DNA of 64,000 nt, taken from an uncultured Lachnospiraceae bacterium. GTDB taxonomy: Bacteria > Bacillota > Clostridia > Lachnospirales > Lachnospiraceae. Position 1 is the first letter of the stretch, and the number at the start of each line of letters is the position of its first letter. The notes beneath the pieces are model-generated. The model did no database searches, was not told where the DNA came from, and saw only the letters and a list, made by a program, of their open reading frames with translations. The stretch spans positions 22,072 to 86,071 of the forward strand of contig CAJUEY010000009.1 in assembly GCA_910585825.1 (NCBI GenBank), written 5' to 3'. Below are positions 8,384-16,906 of the stretch, in pieces. The position numbers and the translations under genes were made by a program.

Positions 8384-9433
8384 TCACTGCCTATTCTTAT
8401 AAATGTGGTACAGACAATATTCATTTTCCGACTGCAAAGCGCCGGAAAAACTCAAACGCACATTAGAACATCCTCCCCGGCATTTTTGAGCATACACACA
8501 CTCCCGGCAGAATCCCTTCAGAGAATCCGCACGAAATTTTCGATTCCATGCAAATGAATCTGCATCCTCCCAGATTTTTTGAAGGGTCCGTTTCCGAATA
8601 TTTCCCTCTATATAAGGATTGTGCCTCATAGAGGTACATCCCACTACATCTCCGTTATGCAGTATGCCAAAGGAATAGATTCCGGCATTACACCCGTTCC
8701 ACACAGGCGCCGCATAGGATGGCGCATTGATTCTCTGCCTTGCAATCATTTCCTTTCTGGAGTAATATCCTATGCAGTCTGCCAGCATAACCTTCAGACT
8801 TCCTCCTGTATTTTCCTCATAAGCAATATCCACAATCCTGTCAATCTCTTCCGGCCAAATCACCCAATCCGGATGTTCCTTTAAATTACCCATGGGAATT
8901 CCGATTTGAAGCTGCCACGTTACAGCTCCCATCCTTTTTAATTCATCGCGCATCTGCGGCAGTAAATCAATATTCTGCTTCATTACGGTCGTAACGGCTC
9001 CTGCCTCAATTCCCGCCTCTGACAACAGATGGAATGCATTTTCGCACTGGTCATAACATCCTTTTTTTCGGATACTGTCATGTACTTCTCTTGTTCCGTC
9101 AATGCTGATTGCAATCTGCCCCACGCCGCTGTCTCTCAGTTTTGCAATTACTTCTTCATTTATCATCTGGGCGTTTGTGGTCATATGTACTGCCAATCCG
9201 CTCTCCGACAGCTTTTTTACCAAAAGATGCCAGTCCTTTCGCATAAAAGGCTCTCCGCCGGATAATGTAACCCATTGCAGATTCATTGCTGCCAGCTGTT
9301 CGCACAGACCAAGCGCCTCCTCTGTAGAAAGCTCCCCCTCCAGTGCGTCTGCACAGGAAGATCCACAATGCCCGCAGCGAAGATTGCATGCCATGGTTAT
9401 TTCCCAGATGCAGCATATCGGTTGATTATTCAT
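8384..9433 (-). CDS. Radical SAM/SPASM domain protein
   Basis: A 349-residue cytoplasmic iron-sulfur enzyme. The radical SAM cluster motif CNLRCGHC (Cys16, 20, 23) is followed by LSGGEP, which contacts S-adenosylmethionine. The C-terminus is a Cys-rich SPASM domain (NGCNAG, GCTSM, CRECVYAQKCRGGC and a last Cys) that would bind extra 4Fe-4S clusters. SPASM enzymes usually modify peptides or proteins. ATG 9433 is chosen because GGAGG lies seven bases before it; the longer open frame to 9655 has no support. It starts 20 bases after the stop of the 602-residue protein gene. No short precursor-peptide gene was found, so a neighbouring large protein is a possible substrate. Confidence 0.88.
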   Translation of the reverse strand: MNNQPICCIWEITMACNLRCGHCGSSCADALEGELSTEEALGLCEQLAAMNLQWVTLSGGEPFMRKDWHLLVKKLSESGLAVHMTTNAQMINEEVIAKLRDSGVGQIAISIDGTREVHDSIRKKGCYDQCENAFHLLSEAGIEAGAVTTVMKQNIDLLPQMRDELKRMGAVTWQLQIGIPMGNLKEHPDWVIWPEEIDRIVDIAYEENTGGSLKVMLADCIGYYSRKEMIARQRINAPSYAAPVWNGCNAGIYSFGILHNGDVVGCTSMRHNPYIEGNIRKRTLQKIWEDADSFAWNRKFRADSLKGFCRECVYAQKCRGGCSNVRLSFSGALQSENEYCLYHIYKNRQ

Positions 9434-9452
9434 ATTTTTCCTCCGTTCACCA

Positions 9453-11261
9453 TCAAATAGATCGTTCGTCATAAACTTTTTGGCCAATGCTATACGCACG
9501 CAGCGTATAGCTGTGGCTTTGGCTGTCACTGATATATTCCCAATGATATCCGCCGCTATTATACTTATCATATCCCACCAATTCATAGGATTCCACATAC
9601 TGACCGTCCCATTCAAGCCCGTCATGCCATTCAGGGGGAGTCCAGCCCCCGTCATATGGCAGCGTAATAATCGGCACAGCGGGCAGGTGCTCTATTTCAT
9701 CCATCGTGACAAAGGGAGTTTTCTCTGAAAGCTCCGCAGATAAATTCGGCAGAGAACGATATAACTTTCTGTTTCGGTTAAATTGCGTAATTTTTGCATA
9801 GCCAAATTCCAAAGTCTGCTCATGTTCCAAAAAAGAATCCTTTTGTGTAAGAACTAAAGTAAAGCGAAACACATCTGCGCTTCCCTTTTTTGCAGGCACT
9901 TTCTTGGTTCCGCTTAATTCTACTTCTCCTGCACCGGAGATCCGGCACTTTCCTCCATTTCGCGTCTCCCATTTTAAGGTTACATGTTCTCCGTCGCAAT
10001 CAATAGCCTGAAAACAGGTAATAAACGTAAAACTCGGGGTAAAAGATTTGGAAACAGGACAACCTGCTCGATTCTTAACCGTAAGTGTATAAGCGCTGTC
10101 AATCAATTTCAGATCATATTTATCATAGCCTGTGACATCTGTAATTCCGCTGCTGTTGCTGATTACATAAGAACATTCCTCTCCGTTTTCCACCTCCCAG
10201 CGAAATGTCACCGTTTCATTGATATCACCGTCTTCCCTCTCCGGTCCAAAGGATTTTACCACAGGTTCATTTAATTTTATCAAATCCAGCCTGTCCGGCA
10301 GTATTTTGCCATCTGCCCTCAGCTCTATATTCAAAGGCGTCAATCCTGACTCTTTATTTATGTTAAGATTTTCAATGCAGAGTTTCAGCGATTCGTGGGG
10401 TTTCATCACAGAAGTTTCCGCCGGACAAATCTTCCAGTATCTTCCTACTGTGGGGCTGTCTCCATAACTCACCCTCCAGTTTGACTTATTGACTACGCTG
10501 ACAGAATAATTCACACTTTCCTCTTTTGTGACAATCTCTCCGCCCTCACCTCCATAATAAAAATATAGATAAAATCCGGCGGCCTGGTTTGCTGCCAAAA
10601 AATCATCATATGCCGGATAATTTTCCGGTGCAAGACTCGATCCGTTCTGAAAGGTAAGAGGAGAAGATGAATTGTTTGTGATCATCACATCCAGAGATTC
10701 CTTATGATCCACTGTAAAATATTCCGATACTGCTTTAAAGCTCAGATCACAGTCAAGTTTAAACATTTTATAAATATTGATCTGATCTAAAGACATCTCC
10801 CCTTTGTTCCGAAAGGCAATATGAACCGGCGTCTCTCCGGCAATGCCATTACAGCGAATATTTGATATTTTCACAGAAATGCTGTCATGGGCAGCAATGG
10901 CAATCGTCTTCTTAGGCGCTATAATCCAGTATGCGCCCACTGATTCACTGTCCATAACCCACGAAACCTCCCAGTCAGAAGACAAAACGCCGAGCATCAT
11001 ATCTGCACCGTCGTCCTCCGTTGTCAAATCTCCGCTGCAGCCGCCATAATTAAAGTAAACATAAAAACCGGCGGGGTCATTTTCTTTGGGCAAATCATCA
11101 TATGCCGGATAATCATCCGGAGCAAGACAATCCGGATTTTCTATTACAGCCGATTCGGATGAATAATTTGTAATAATAAGCTCCAGCGTGTTTTCAGATG
11201 ATTTGTTTTTTGTCATATAAACGTATTGCGGCGATATCATGTATGAAAAATATGGGTTCAT
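9453..11261 (-). CDS. Large protein with two tandem beta-rich modules, unknown function
   Basis: A 602-residue protein with no signal peptide. Two homologous modules of about 155-160 residues open it: LAPDDYPAYDDL..AGFYVYFNYGG near residue 45 and LAPENYPAYDDF..AGFYLYFYYGG near residue 205. Each ends in a stretch like the close of a beta-sandwich. Two Ig-like segments follow (TFRWEVENGEECSY and VTLKWETRNGGKC). The last 70 residues are rich in Gly, Trp and Tyr. The start overlaps the previous gene by four bases (ATGA) and has AGGAGG eight bases upstream. No family was recognised. It directly precedes the radical SAM gene. Confidence 0.75.
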   Translation of the reverse strand: MNPYFSYMISPQYVYMTKNKSSENTLELIITNYSSESAVIENPDCLAPDDYPAYDDLPKENDPAGFYVYFNYGGCSGDLTTEDDGADMMLGVLSSDWEVSWVMDSESVGAYWIIAPKKTIAIAAHDSISVKISNIRCNGIAGETPVHIAFRNKGEMSLDQINIYKMFKLDCDLSFKAVSEYFTVDHKESLDVMITNNSSSPLTFQNGSSLAPENYPAYDDFLAANQAAGFYLYFYYGGEGGEIVTKEESVNYSVSVVNKSNWRVSYGDSPTVGRYWKICPAETSVMKPHESLKLCIENLNINKESGLTPLNIELRADGKILPDRLDLIKLNEPVVKSFGPEREDGDINETVTFRWEVENGEECSYVISNSSGITDVTGYDKYDLKLIDSAYTLTVKNRAGCPVSKSFTPSFTFITCFQAIDCDGEHVTLKWETRNGGKCRISGAGEVELSGTKKVPAKKGSADVFRFTLVLTQKDSFLEHEQTLEFGYAKITQFNRNRKLYRSLPNLSAELSEKTPFVTMDEIEHLPAVPIITLPYDGGWTPPEWHDGLEWDGQYVESYELVGYDKYNSGGYHWEYISDSQSHSYTLRAYSIGQKVYDERSI

Positions 11262-14200
11262 TTATCATTCCTCCTATCTCCTGCCGTACTTAAAAATCCT
11301 TCTTTTATCTGCATCCGCATATCCGCGGGCTGTACATCAGGCACATGAATTTCTTCTGTTTTTACGATTGTTCCTTCAGGCATGACAGAATGAAAGAACC
11401 ATTTCCCCGCCATTCCCCCGGGAACCGGCAATTCTATCTGATCTGTCGGCGACAGAAAAGGAGCCATTCTTAAATACATTTCACTCTTGCTAAGCTGCTC
11501 ATGGTAATACATTCCATCCAGCCCCACCTCTTTTGCCGGAAGGAATCCTGTGGAAACGGTAATGCGGCCGGAAGGCTCAAATAAAAATGTCAGTTCTGCC
11601 GCCTTCTCCGACAAGCTTGTCCAAATACTGCTGCCCCGCACCATATATTCTGATTTTGGTTCCGAAAACAAATCCGGTACAAACAGTTTTTGATACGTTT
11701 TTTCATCCCGTTCCCCTGTATAAAAACCAACGAAACCGTCAAACAGTTTCCGCTTATCTCCAAAACGAACCTCAAACTTCTCTGTATCAAACTGATTACA
11801 GACGAGCTCTTCTTTAAACCATTGTACATGGGGCGGATATCCTCTGCCCAGAATCTGCACGCTTCCTCTGGCAAGCGCCAGCGGCCTCCCGAAACTTAAT
11901 TGGAAAAACTGCTCATCCCCTTCAGGGGCGCTCCTGCCAAAGGCTCTGTCTAAATACTGCAGAAGCTCCCTACATGCCGAATTGTGATCTCCGAGCAGGC
12001 CTTTCACAAAAAAACGCAGATGCGCAGAAGGTATTTCTTCAAATGGAATACAGGAAGGCAGAGGTTTCATCCAGTGCGCACCCTGTCCGTTTTCCTGAAC
12101 AAATCCAAGCAGTCTGCCATCGTAATCATAAATCTGAAAATTAGCGTCCAGAAAATTCGGGAGCACAAATCCCAAAACTGGTGTTGTGCCGTTATCTACA
12201 GATTCCATCGCAAGATTCATTTCTTCCTCTGCTCGGGCTGCCAGCCACTGAAACCGGACAGTGCCGGGATGCATGAACCGGGGACGCAGATACACCTCTC
12301 CTTTCCTGTTTTCATATGTTAAATTTTCTCCAATAGAGATGCTTTTCTCATCCGGCTTTATCTTCTTGATCTGTCCAAAAGAATCCACCAGCCAAATCTC
12401 TGACACAGACAGAAAGCCAGCCCGAATCGGAAAAAATCTGGATTCCAGGTCTTCCACTCTGGGACTGATAAAGGGCTGGTCCAAAATCCGCGTCAACTCA
12501 CGAAGCAGCGGCCGAATTTCTTCGGAAGCAGCATAAAGGGGCAAAGCCGGCAGATAATCCCTCATAATCAGCGCCTCATGAAAACCATCCATACGCTGTG
12601 ACAAAATTTCCATTTTTCCGACAATATCTGCCGCCTTTTTTAAATTGTCATAATCCAGTCCTTCTCTTTGCTCTTCTGCCATTCTGTCAATGAAATGACT
12701 GAAATGATCCACTGCATGGGGCGAAATAATTGTCGAGCCGCAAAGTTCAATTGGCTCCGTATCCGATGTTGTATTTTCCTGCCGGTTCATCTCTAAATCA
12801 ATTTCCTCAAGAGAATACCTGCCCAGAGAATCATCCTTTTGAATATTGGAACGGGCAGATTTCATTTGAACCCTCCATTCCATCAGCAGCGGTGCCCATG
12901 GCTGTTTCCATTGGCAGACCGCAATCCGGTCCGGAAAGCTGCCCAAAAATCCTGTTTTTTCCCTCTGCTTTCTGCGAATGTCATTCGCCACTGCCTCCAG
13001 TTTCTCCGGCGTGCCTGGCAGACCTGCCATTTCAAGGGCTTTTTCTGCAATACATCCGGCAAAATCCTCAGACAACAGCAATGTTTCTCCCAACAAATCG
13101 GCTGCAGACGAAAGCAATGGTTTGAGCGTTCCGGTACACAGCCCGACTGCATCTTCGGCAGTCATCGTGACTTTATGCTGATCGATCACCAGTTCAAGCG
13201 CCGATACCGGATTCGTCCTGCAATGCAAAAGCCCATCCGCATCATTCTTTTGGAATCCCTGCTTATATGCCCTTTTCACGCCGTCGCCGCAAAACATCAG
13301 CACAGGCGGACCGGCCATATAAAAACGATCCCTCTGTTCTTCCTTCAATGCCGTTCCCTTTTCCTGCAGCCGGTCATTCAGGTTCTTTTGCAGTTCTGAG
13401 ATCTTTTCTGCATTCTCCTTTACCTGTTTCTGATATTTTTTCAGTTCTGCAAGCAGTTTGCGAATCAGGGAAAGAAATGTCCCGGAATCTGAATGTTTCG
13501 CCGTTTCCAAATCCTTCCACAACTCTGCATGCTCCTCTTTTAGACGGACTCTGTCATTTCCCCATGGATCACTTTCCACCAAAACATATTTCCACCATGC
13601 AAAATAAATTTCATTTTTTAATGATTCTATCATTGCCCCGGAAAGATTATTTTCTTCCTGCAGCTGATTTATATATGCAAGATCCTGATAGTTTTCCCTC
13701 TCAAGCCTGGCGTGATTGGTCTTTTTTAAGGTATTGCGCAGCCCCCACATGGTTCCCTGCCCTATGCTCTCAAATTGCTTTTCATGCAGCTGCTCCTCCA
13801 GGCGAATCAGAGCGTCCGGATTTCCATTATTTTCTATACCGTCAAGCAGATCATTTTGGAAGGCATTCAAAATACGCTCCAACCCCTTCTCCTCCGGCAA
13901 TTCCTTTTGCAGAAATGCAGACAATGCTTCCGCGGACGTATTTCCTATGTAAACTCCAATGTCTTCCTCCGGAACGCCTGACGGATATTCCTGATCCGCC
14001 CCTCTCCATTCTACCTGCCCAAGCACACTGTGGCAGACTGTTTTTCCTGGTATTTCTCCACTGTCCAAACAAGACCATGCCAGCGTTTTCAATGTTTCCT
14101 TATCTGCGCCTGTCAACGGATCTTTCTCTTCATTTTCATAATACCCTGTCAATACATAGGTATAAGTTCCGGACTCTTCATCCTCCATACTGTCGTAGAA

Positions 14201-14776
14201 TCCAAATACAGATCTGGATTTTGGATAAAATGCGGCAAAGGAAACATCCCCCGAACCAACTGCCGTTAACTTGGACAGATAATACCCCTCCTCCAAGTTC
14301 TCTGTTCCATATATCCTGGCTCCTCCCAGATAACCATAAATCTGTCCGTCAAGCCCCGCTCCCTCCCAAAGCCCGTTCTCAAGGCGAAATGTGGGGATCG
14401 AAGTCCTGTCGTACTGTTCTGCCCCGGTCAAGGGATGATTTGTGACAAAATCGCTCTCTATCATCCATGCCTTTTGCTTTATTTCCCCGTTTTTCACCCA
14501 AAGCCGCTGTACAATCCAGCGGTTTGGCAAATCAGGAAATCGGATTTCACCGCTGCTGCCGCTTGTATGCGTGCCGCTAAGCAGTGCATCCGGCATCGTC
14601 CAGTGAAGGTGGATTCCCGGCAGCTCCTTTTTGGTTCCAAAAAGCCTCGTTGTATATTTTCCCAAAGGAATCTCGGAAATCCTCGAATAATCCGGTGCCA
14701 AATCTGCCAGCGGAGCGCTGTTTTTTCCGATTACAAGCCCCTCAAGCATAACCGGAACATAAAGTATCTTACTCAT
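11258..14776 (-). CDS. Very large cytoplasmic protein with central coiled coil, unknown function
   Basis: An 1172-residue protein starting at ATG 14776, where AGGAGG lies seven bases upstream; the frame continues to 14842 without a better site. The N-terminal 220 residues contain GIHLHWTMPDALLSG and FPDLPNRWIVQRLW. From memory, such blocks occur in similarly large uncharacterised proteins of actinobacteria, cyanobacteria and myxobacteria. A helical, coiled-coil-like part follows (about residues 385-510), then AGPPVLMFCGDG and a long mixed C-terminus with VSEIWLVDSFGQI. No signal peptide, membrane segment or catalytic motif was recognised. Overlaps of 8 bases upstream and 4 downstream show tight coupling with its neighbours. 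Confidence 0.75.
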   Translation of the reverse strand: MSKILYVPVMLEGLVIGKNSAPLADLAPDYSRISEIPLGKYTTRLFGTKKELPGIHLHWTMPDALLSGTHTSGSSGEIRFPDLPNRWIVQRLWVKNGEIKQKAWMIESDFVTNHPLTGAEQYDRTSIPTFRLENGLWEGAGLDGQIYGYLGGARIYGTENLEEGYYLSKLTAVGSGDVSFAAFYPKSRSVFGFYDSMEDEESGTYTYVLTGYYENEEKDPLTGADKETLKTLAWSCLDSGEIPGKTVCHSVLGQVEWRGADQEYPSGVPEEDIGVYIGNTSAEALSAFLQKELPEEKGLERILNAFQNDLLDGIENNGNPDALIRLEEQLHEKQFESIGQGTMWGLRNTLKKTNHARLERENYQDLAYINQLQEENNLSGAMIESLKNEIYFAWWKYVLVESDPWGNDRVRLKEEHAELWKDLETAKHSDSGTFLSLIRKLLAELKKYQKQVKENAEKISELQKNLNDRLQEKGTALKEEQRDRFYMAGPPVLMFCGDGVKRAYKQGFQKNDADGLLHCRTNPVSALELVIDQHKVTMTAEDAVGLCTGTLKPLLSSAADLLGETLLLSEDFAGCIAEKALEMAGLPGTPEKLEAVANDIRRKQREKTGFLGSFPDRIAVCQWKQPWAPLLMEWRVQMKSARSNIQKDDSLGRYSLEEIDLEMNRQENTTSDTEPIELCGSTIISPHAVDHFSHFIDRMAEEQREGLDYDNLKKAADIVGKMEILSQRMDGFHEALIMRDYLPALPLYAASEEIRPLLRELTRILDQPFISPRVEDLESRFFPIRAGFLSVSEIWLVDSFGQIKKIKPDEKSISIGENLTYENRKGEVYLRPRFMHPGTVRFQWLAARAEEEMNLAMESVDNGTTPVLGFVLPNFLDANFQIYDYDGRLLGFVQENGQGAHWMKPLPSCIPFEEIPSAHLRFFVKGLLGDHNSACRELLQYLDRAFGRSAPEGDEQFFQLSFGRPLALARGSVQILGRGYPPHVQWFKEELVCNQFDTEKFEVRFGDKRKLFDGFVGFYTGERDEKTYQKLFVPDLFSEPKSEYMVRGSSIWTSLSEKAAELTFLFEPSGRITVSTGFLPAKEVGLDGMYYHEQLSKSEMYLRMAPFLSPTDQIELPVPGGMAGKWFFHSVMPEGTIVKTEEIHVPDVQPADMRMQIKEGFLSTAGDRRNDK

Positions 14777-15644
14777 GAACGCCACCTCCTGTTCCGTCAG
14801 AATTTTTACGGTTAATTTCAATTGTACAGCGCGCTCTTTCATGTATCATCTGCAAGGCGAACTCAAGAGCCGAAAAATACGCGCTGCCTTTTCCCGCCTC
14901 CGTCAATGCCTGCTGCATATCCCCCGCAAGGGCTTTGATATTTAAAAGTCCTTGCTCCTCATCGCGAAAAACCAGTGGAACCGATACATTGACATCTCTG
15001 CCGGTTTCTCCTTCTTTTAAAGATGCAAGCCGCTTTACAAAGGCTTCCTCTGCCTCCTCAAAACCAAAAAATAAACTCTCCACAGGCTCTGTCAGTGTAA
15101 TTTTGTCCAAAACCCCGTCCACAATGCAAAACAGAACAGAAGTCCCGATATGCTCCAGCTTTATGATATTTAATTCCGTTTCGCCGCTGCAGCAGGAAAC
15201 TTCAATCCCGGGCCACCCTTCCACAAGCTGGGAACGCAGCAAAAATCCAGTCTGGCGCTTTCCGCCGTCACTGTTTTTTGACAATCGATCGTACCGAAGG
15301 GATCGCATATTTGCCCCATGCAGACGACCGTTTTGTTTCAGCGTCGGCAAAACCGCACGATCATGCATCAGATCAGAGGAACAGTTTCGTCCAATGCTCA
15401 GCGCGCCGTCAACCATAGCTTCGATCCAATTATAATCCAGATAAAAAATGTTCAAAGTCTCCGGCTGCAGCAGCTGCCCGTCTGCAATCAATGCTCCCAC
15501 AGGCACTCCCTCCAGCATATATAAGCCATTGATAAAGTCCATCACATCATCTTTTTCCATATAGGCAATACTCAATTGAGCTCCGATGGAACAAAAAACA
15601 TTTTCTTCAGACAACATCCCGTTGTTTTTAAACCATGATCTCAC
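14769..15644 (-). CDS. Conserved cluster protein of 291 residues, unknown function
   Basis: The start is placed at GTG 15644, where AAGGAGG lies five bases upstream and the codon overlaps the previous stop (GTGA). The longer frame to 15731 would overlap the previous gene by 91 bases. The protein is soluble and mixed alpha/beta. A central block reads TGFLLRSQLVEGWPGIEVSC, followed by a hydrophobic SVLFCIVDGVLDKITLTEP; the pattern is reminiscent of proteins encoded beside the HLHW..PDAL family. No catalytic motif was recognised. It overlaps the next gene by eight bases, so co-translation is likely. Confidence 0.72.
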   Translation of the reverse strand: MRSWFKNNGMLSEENVFCSIGAQLSIAYMEKDDVMDFINGLYMLEGVPVGALIADGQLLQPETLNIFYLDYNWIEAMVDGALSIGRNCSSDLMHDRAVLPTLKQNGRLHGANMRSLRYDRLSKNSDGGKRQTGFLLRSQLVEGWPGIEVSCCSGETELNIIKLEHIGTSVLFCIVDGVLDKITLTEPVESLFFGFEEAEEAFVKRLASLKEGETGRDVNVSVPLVFRDEEQGLLNIKALAGDMQQALTEAGKGSAYFSALEFALQMIHERARCTIEINRKNSDGTGGGVHE

Positions 15645-16906
15645 GCTTTCCTCCTTAGGTGCCGGTCCAACAGCAACAATACAGAATCCGCCAGGCCGGT
15701 CTTTTGGCCCTCTTCTCTTTTCAGGCTGCACTGCATATTCATTTCAACCTGAAGTGACGCGGCATGCATCTGTTTTCGGTTTGTGTTTCTTGCCTGCAGA
15801 AGTTTCATGGCTATGGATTTTTGATTCAGCGCAATCAGCCTTCCAAGCTGCCATGCACAAGCATAAGAAACATCAAACATACCGATATCGGGATCATAAA
15901 TATATAACGAATCGGCAGAGGAAACAGACGGTATCCCCTGATGCTCTATTGGCGCCGGCGCAAGAGGCCCTCTGTAGAAAGAAACTGTCTGATCGCCGTT
16001 TCTGATCTGATGCCTCATGGGTATATACCCGTTTTCCAAAAAAGGAAGTACTTCTTCCTTCTGTCCTTCTGTAGAAAGCCCCAAAGAATCAATCTTAAGG
16101 CTGCTGCAGATCTCCTTAAAATGCCAGGGAAAACTGACCGCTTCGTAAGTCCAGCTATACAGTACAATTAACCTGACATGGGAAAAACGATCTATCTGCG
16201 TTTGGTGAGAATAGTCGCCATATCCCTCCAGCGAAATAAGATAAACCCGGTTCTTTTTTCCTTCATCAGAAATCTCAGACATTCTGGCTCCCATGACGAC
16301 TGAGCGCCACTCATCTCCGGGGCCGCCTGTATCATCTGACTTTGTATAGGGCTCTGTCTGCCGGGCATGGCATAAATATACCAAATCCTCATATGCCGGA
16401 AAAACCTTCCGAAAAAGGGACGTTTCTATATCCATATAGCTGCACATTTCCGTTTCTTCCCCTTTGCGCAAATGCAGCCGGGGAACATAAATATCAGAAG
16501 AATTGGGATTTACGGCATTTTGAACCGTATCCGTTGACACAATTCCCCCTTCACCCTCTCTAAGCTGTAGCAGGGCAAGCCACGGCGTATGAAAAGAAGG
16601 ACTCCCCACAGCTTCATTTGTCTGCGTGTCTGCCGAACGTTCCCAGGGGAGCGTTTTCCTGTTAAATACAATATGAGGAAGACTGTTTCCAAAACTTCCC
16701 CTGCCTCCTTTGGGAGGATACGCGCAGCAAATGTCTTCTTCTGCTATTGCAAAACGAGGCCCTTCCACCCAAAGCTCCTGTCTGGCAGTCACGGAATCCC
16801 CCAGGGTTTTTGAACGTGAAACTGCTTTCATAATATATTCTCCGCTTTGCAGGGGCGGCGTGCAGGATTCTGCAAAAACTGCTTTTTTTACTGATGATGC
16901 GTCCAT
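15641..16906 (-). CDS. Conserved cluster protein of 421 residues, unknown function
   Basis: Starts at ATG 16906 with AGGAGGG about nine bases upstream, inside the last 19 bases of the preceding giant gene. The sequence is soluble and probably beta-rich at the N-terminus. A distinctive block reads LPHIVFNRKTLPWERS near residues 77-92, followed by PWLALLQLREGEGG. A basic, helical C-terminus closes the protein. From memory this block marks a family that travels with the neighbouring large proteins, but no function is known to me. It overlaps the next start by four bases. Confidence 0.72.
   Translation of the reverse strand: MDASSVKKAVFAESCTPPLQSGEYIMKAVSRSKTLGDSVTARQELWVEGPRFAIAEEDICCAYPPKGGRGSFGNSLPHIVFNRKTLPWERSADTQTNEAVGSPSFHTPWLALLQLREGEGGIVSTDTVQNAVNPNSSDIYVPRLHLRKGEETEMCSYMDIETSLFRKVFPAYEDLVYLCHARQTEPYTKSDDTGGPGDEWRSVVMGARMSEISDEGKKNRVYLISLEGYGDYSHQTQIDRFSHVRLIVLYSWTYEAVSFPWHFKEICSSLKIDSLGLSTEGQKEEVLPFLENGYIPMRHQIRNGDQTVSFYRGPLAPAPIEHQGIPSVSSADSLYIYDPDIGMFDVSYACAWQLGRLIALNQKSIAMKLLQARNTNRKQMHAASLQVEMNMQCSLKREEGQKTGLADSVLLLLDRHLRRKA

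Noticed and set aside
9434..9655. A 74-residue N-terminal extension of the radical SAM protein
   Set aside because: It overlaps the upstream gene and has no ribosome site; ATG 9433 has a perfect one.
13267..14445. A 392-codon plus-strand frame antisense to the 1172-residue protein gene
   Set aside because: Pro/Ser-rich without domains or a ribosome site. The minus-strand frame has clear starts, overlaps with its neighbours and protein-like composition.
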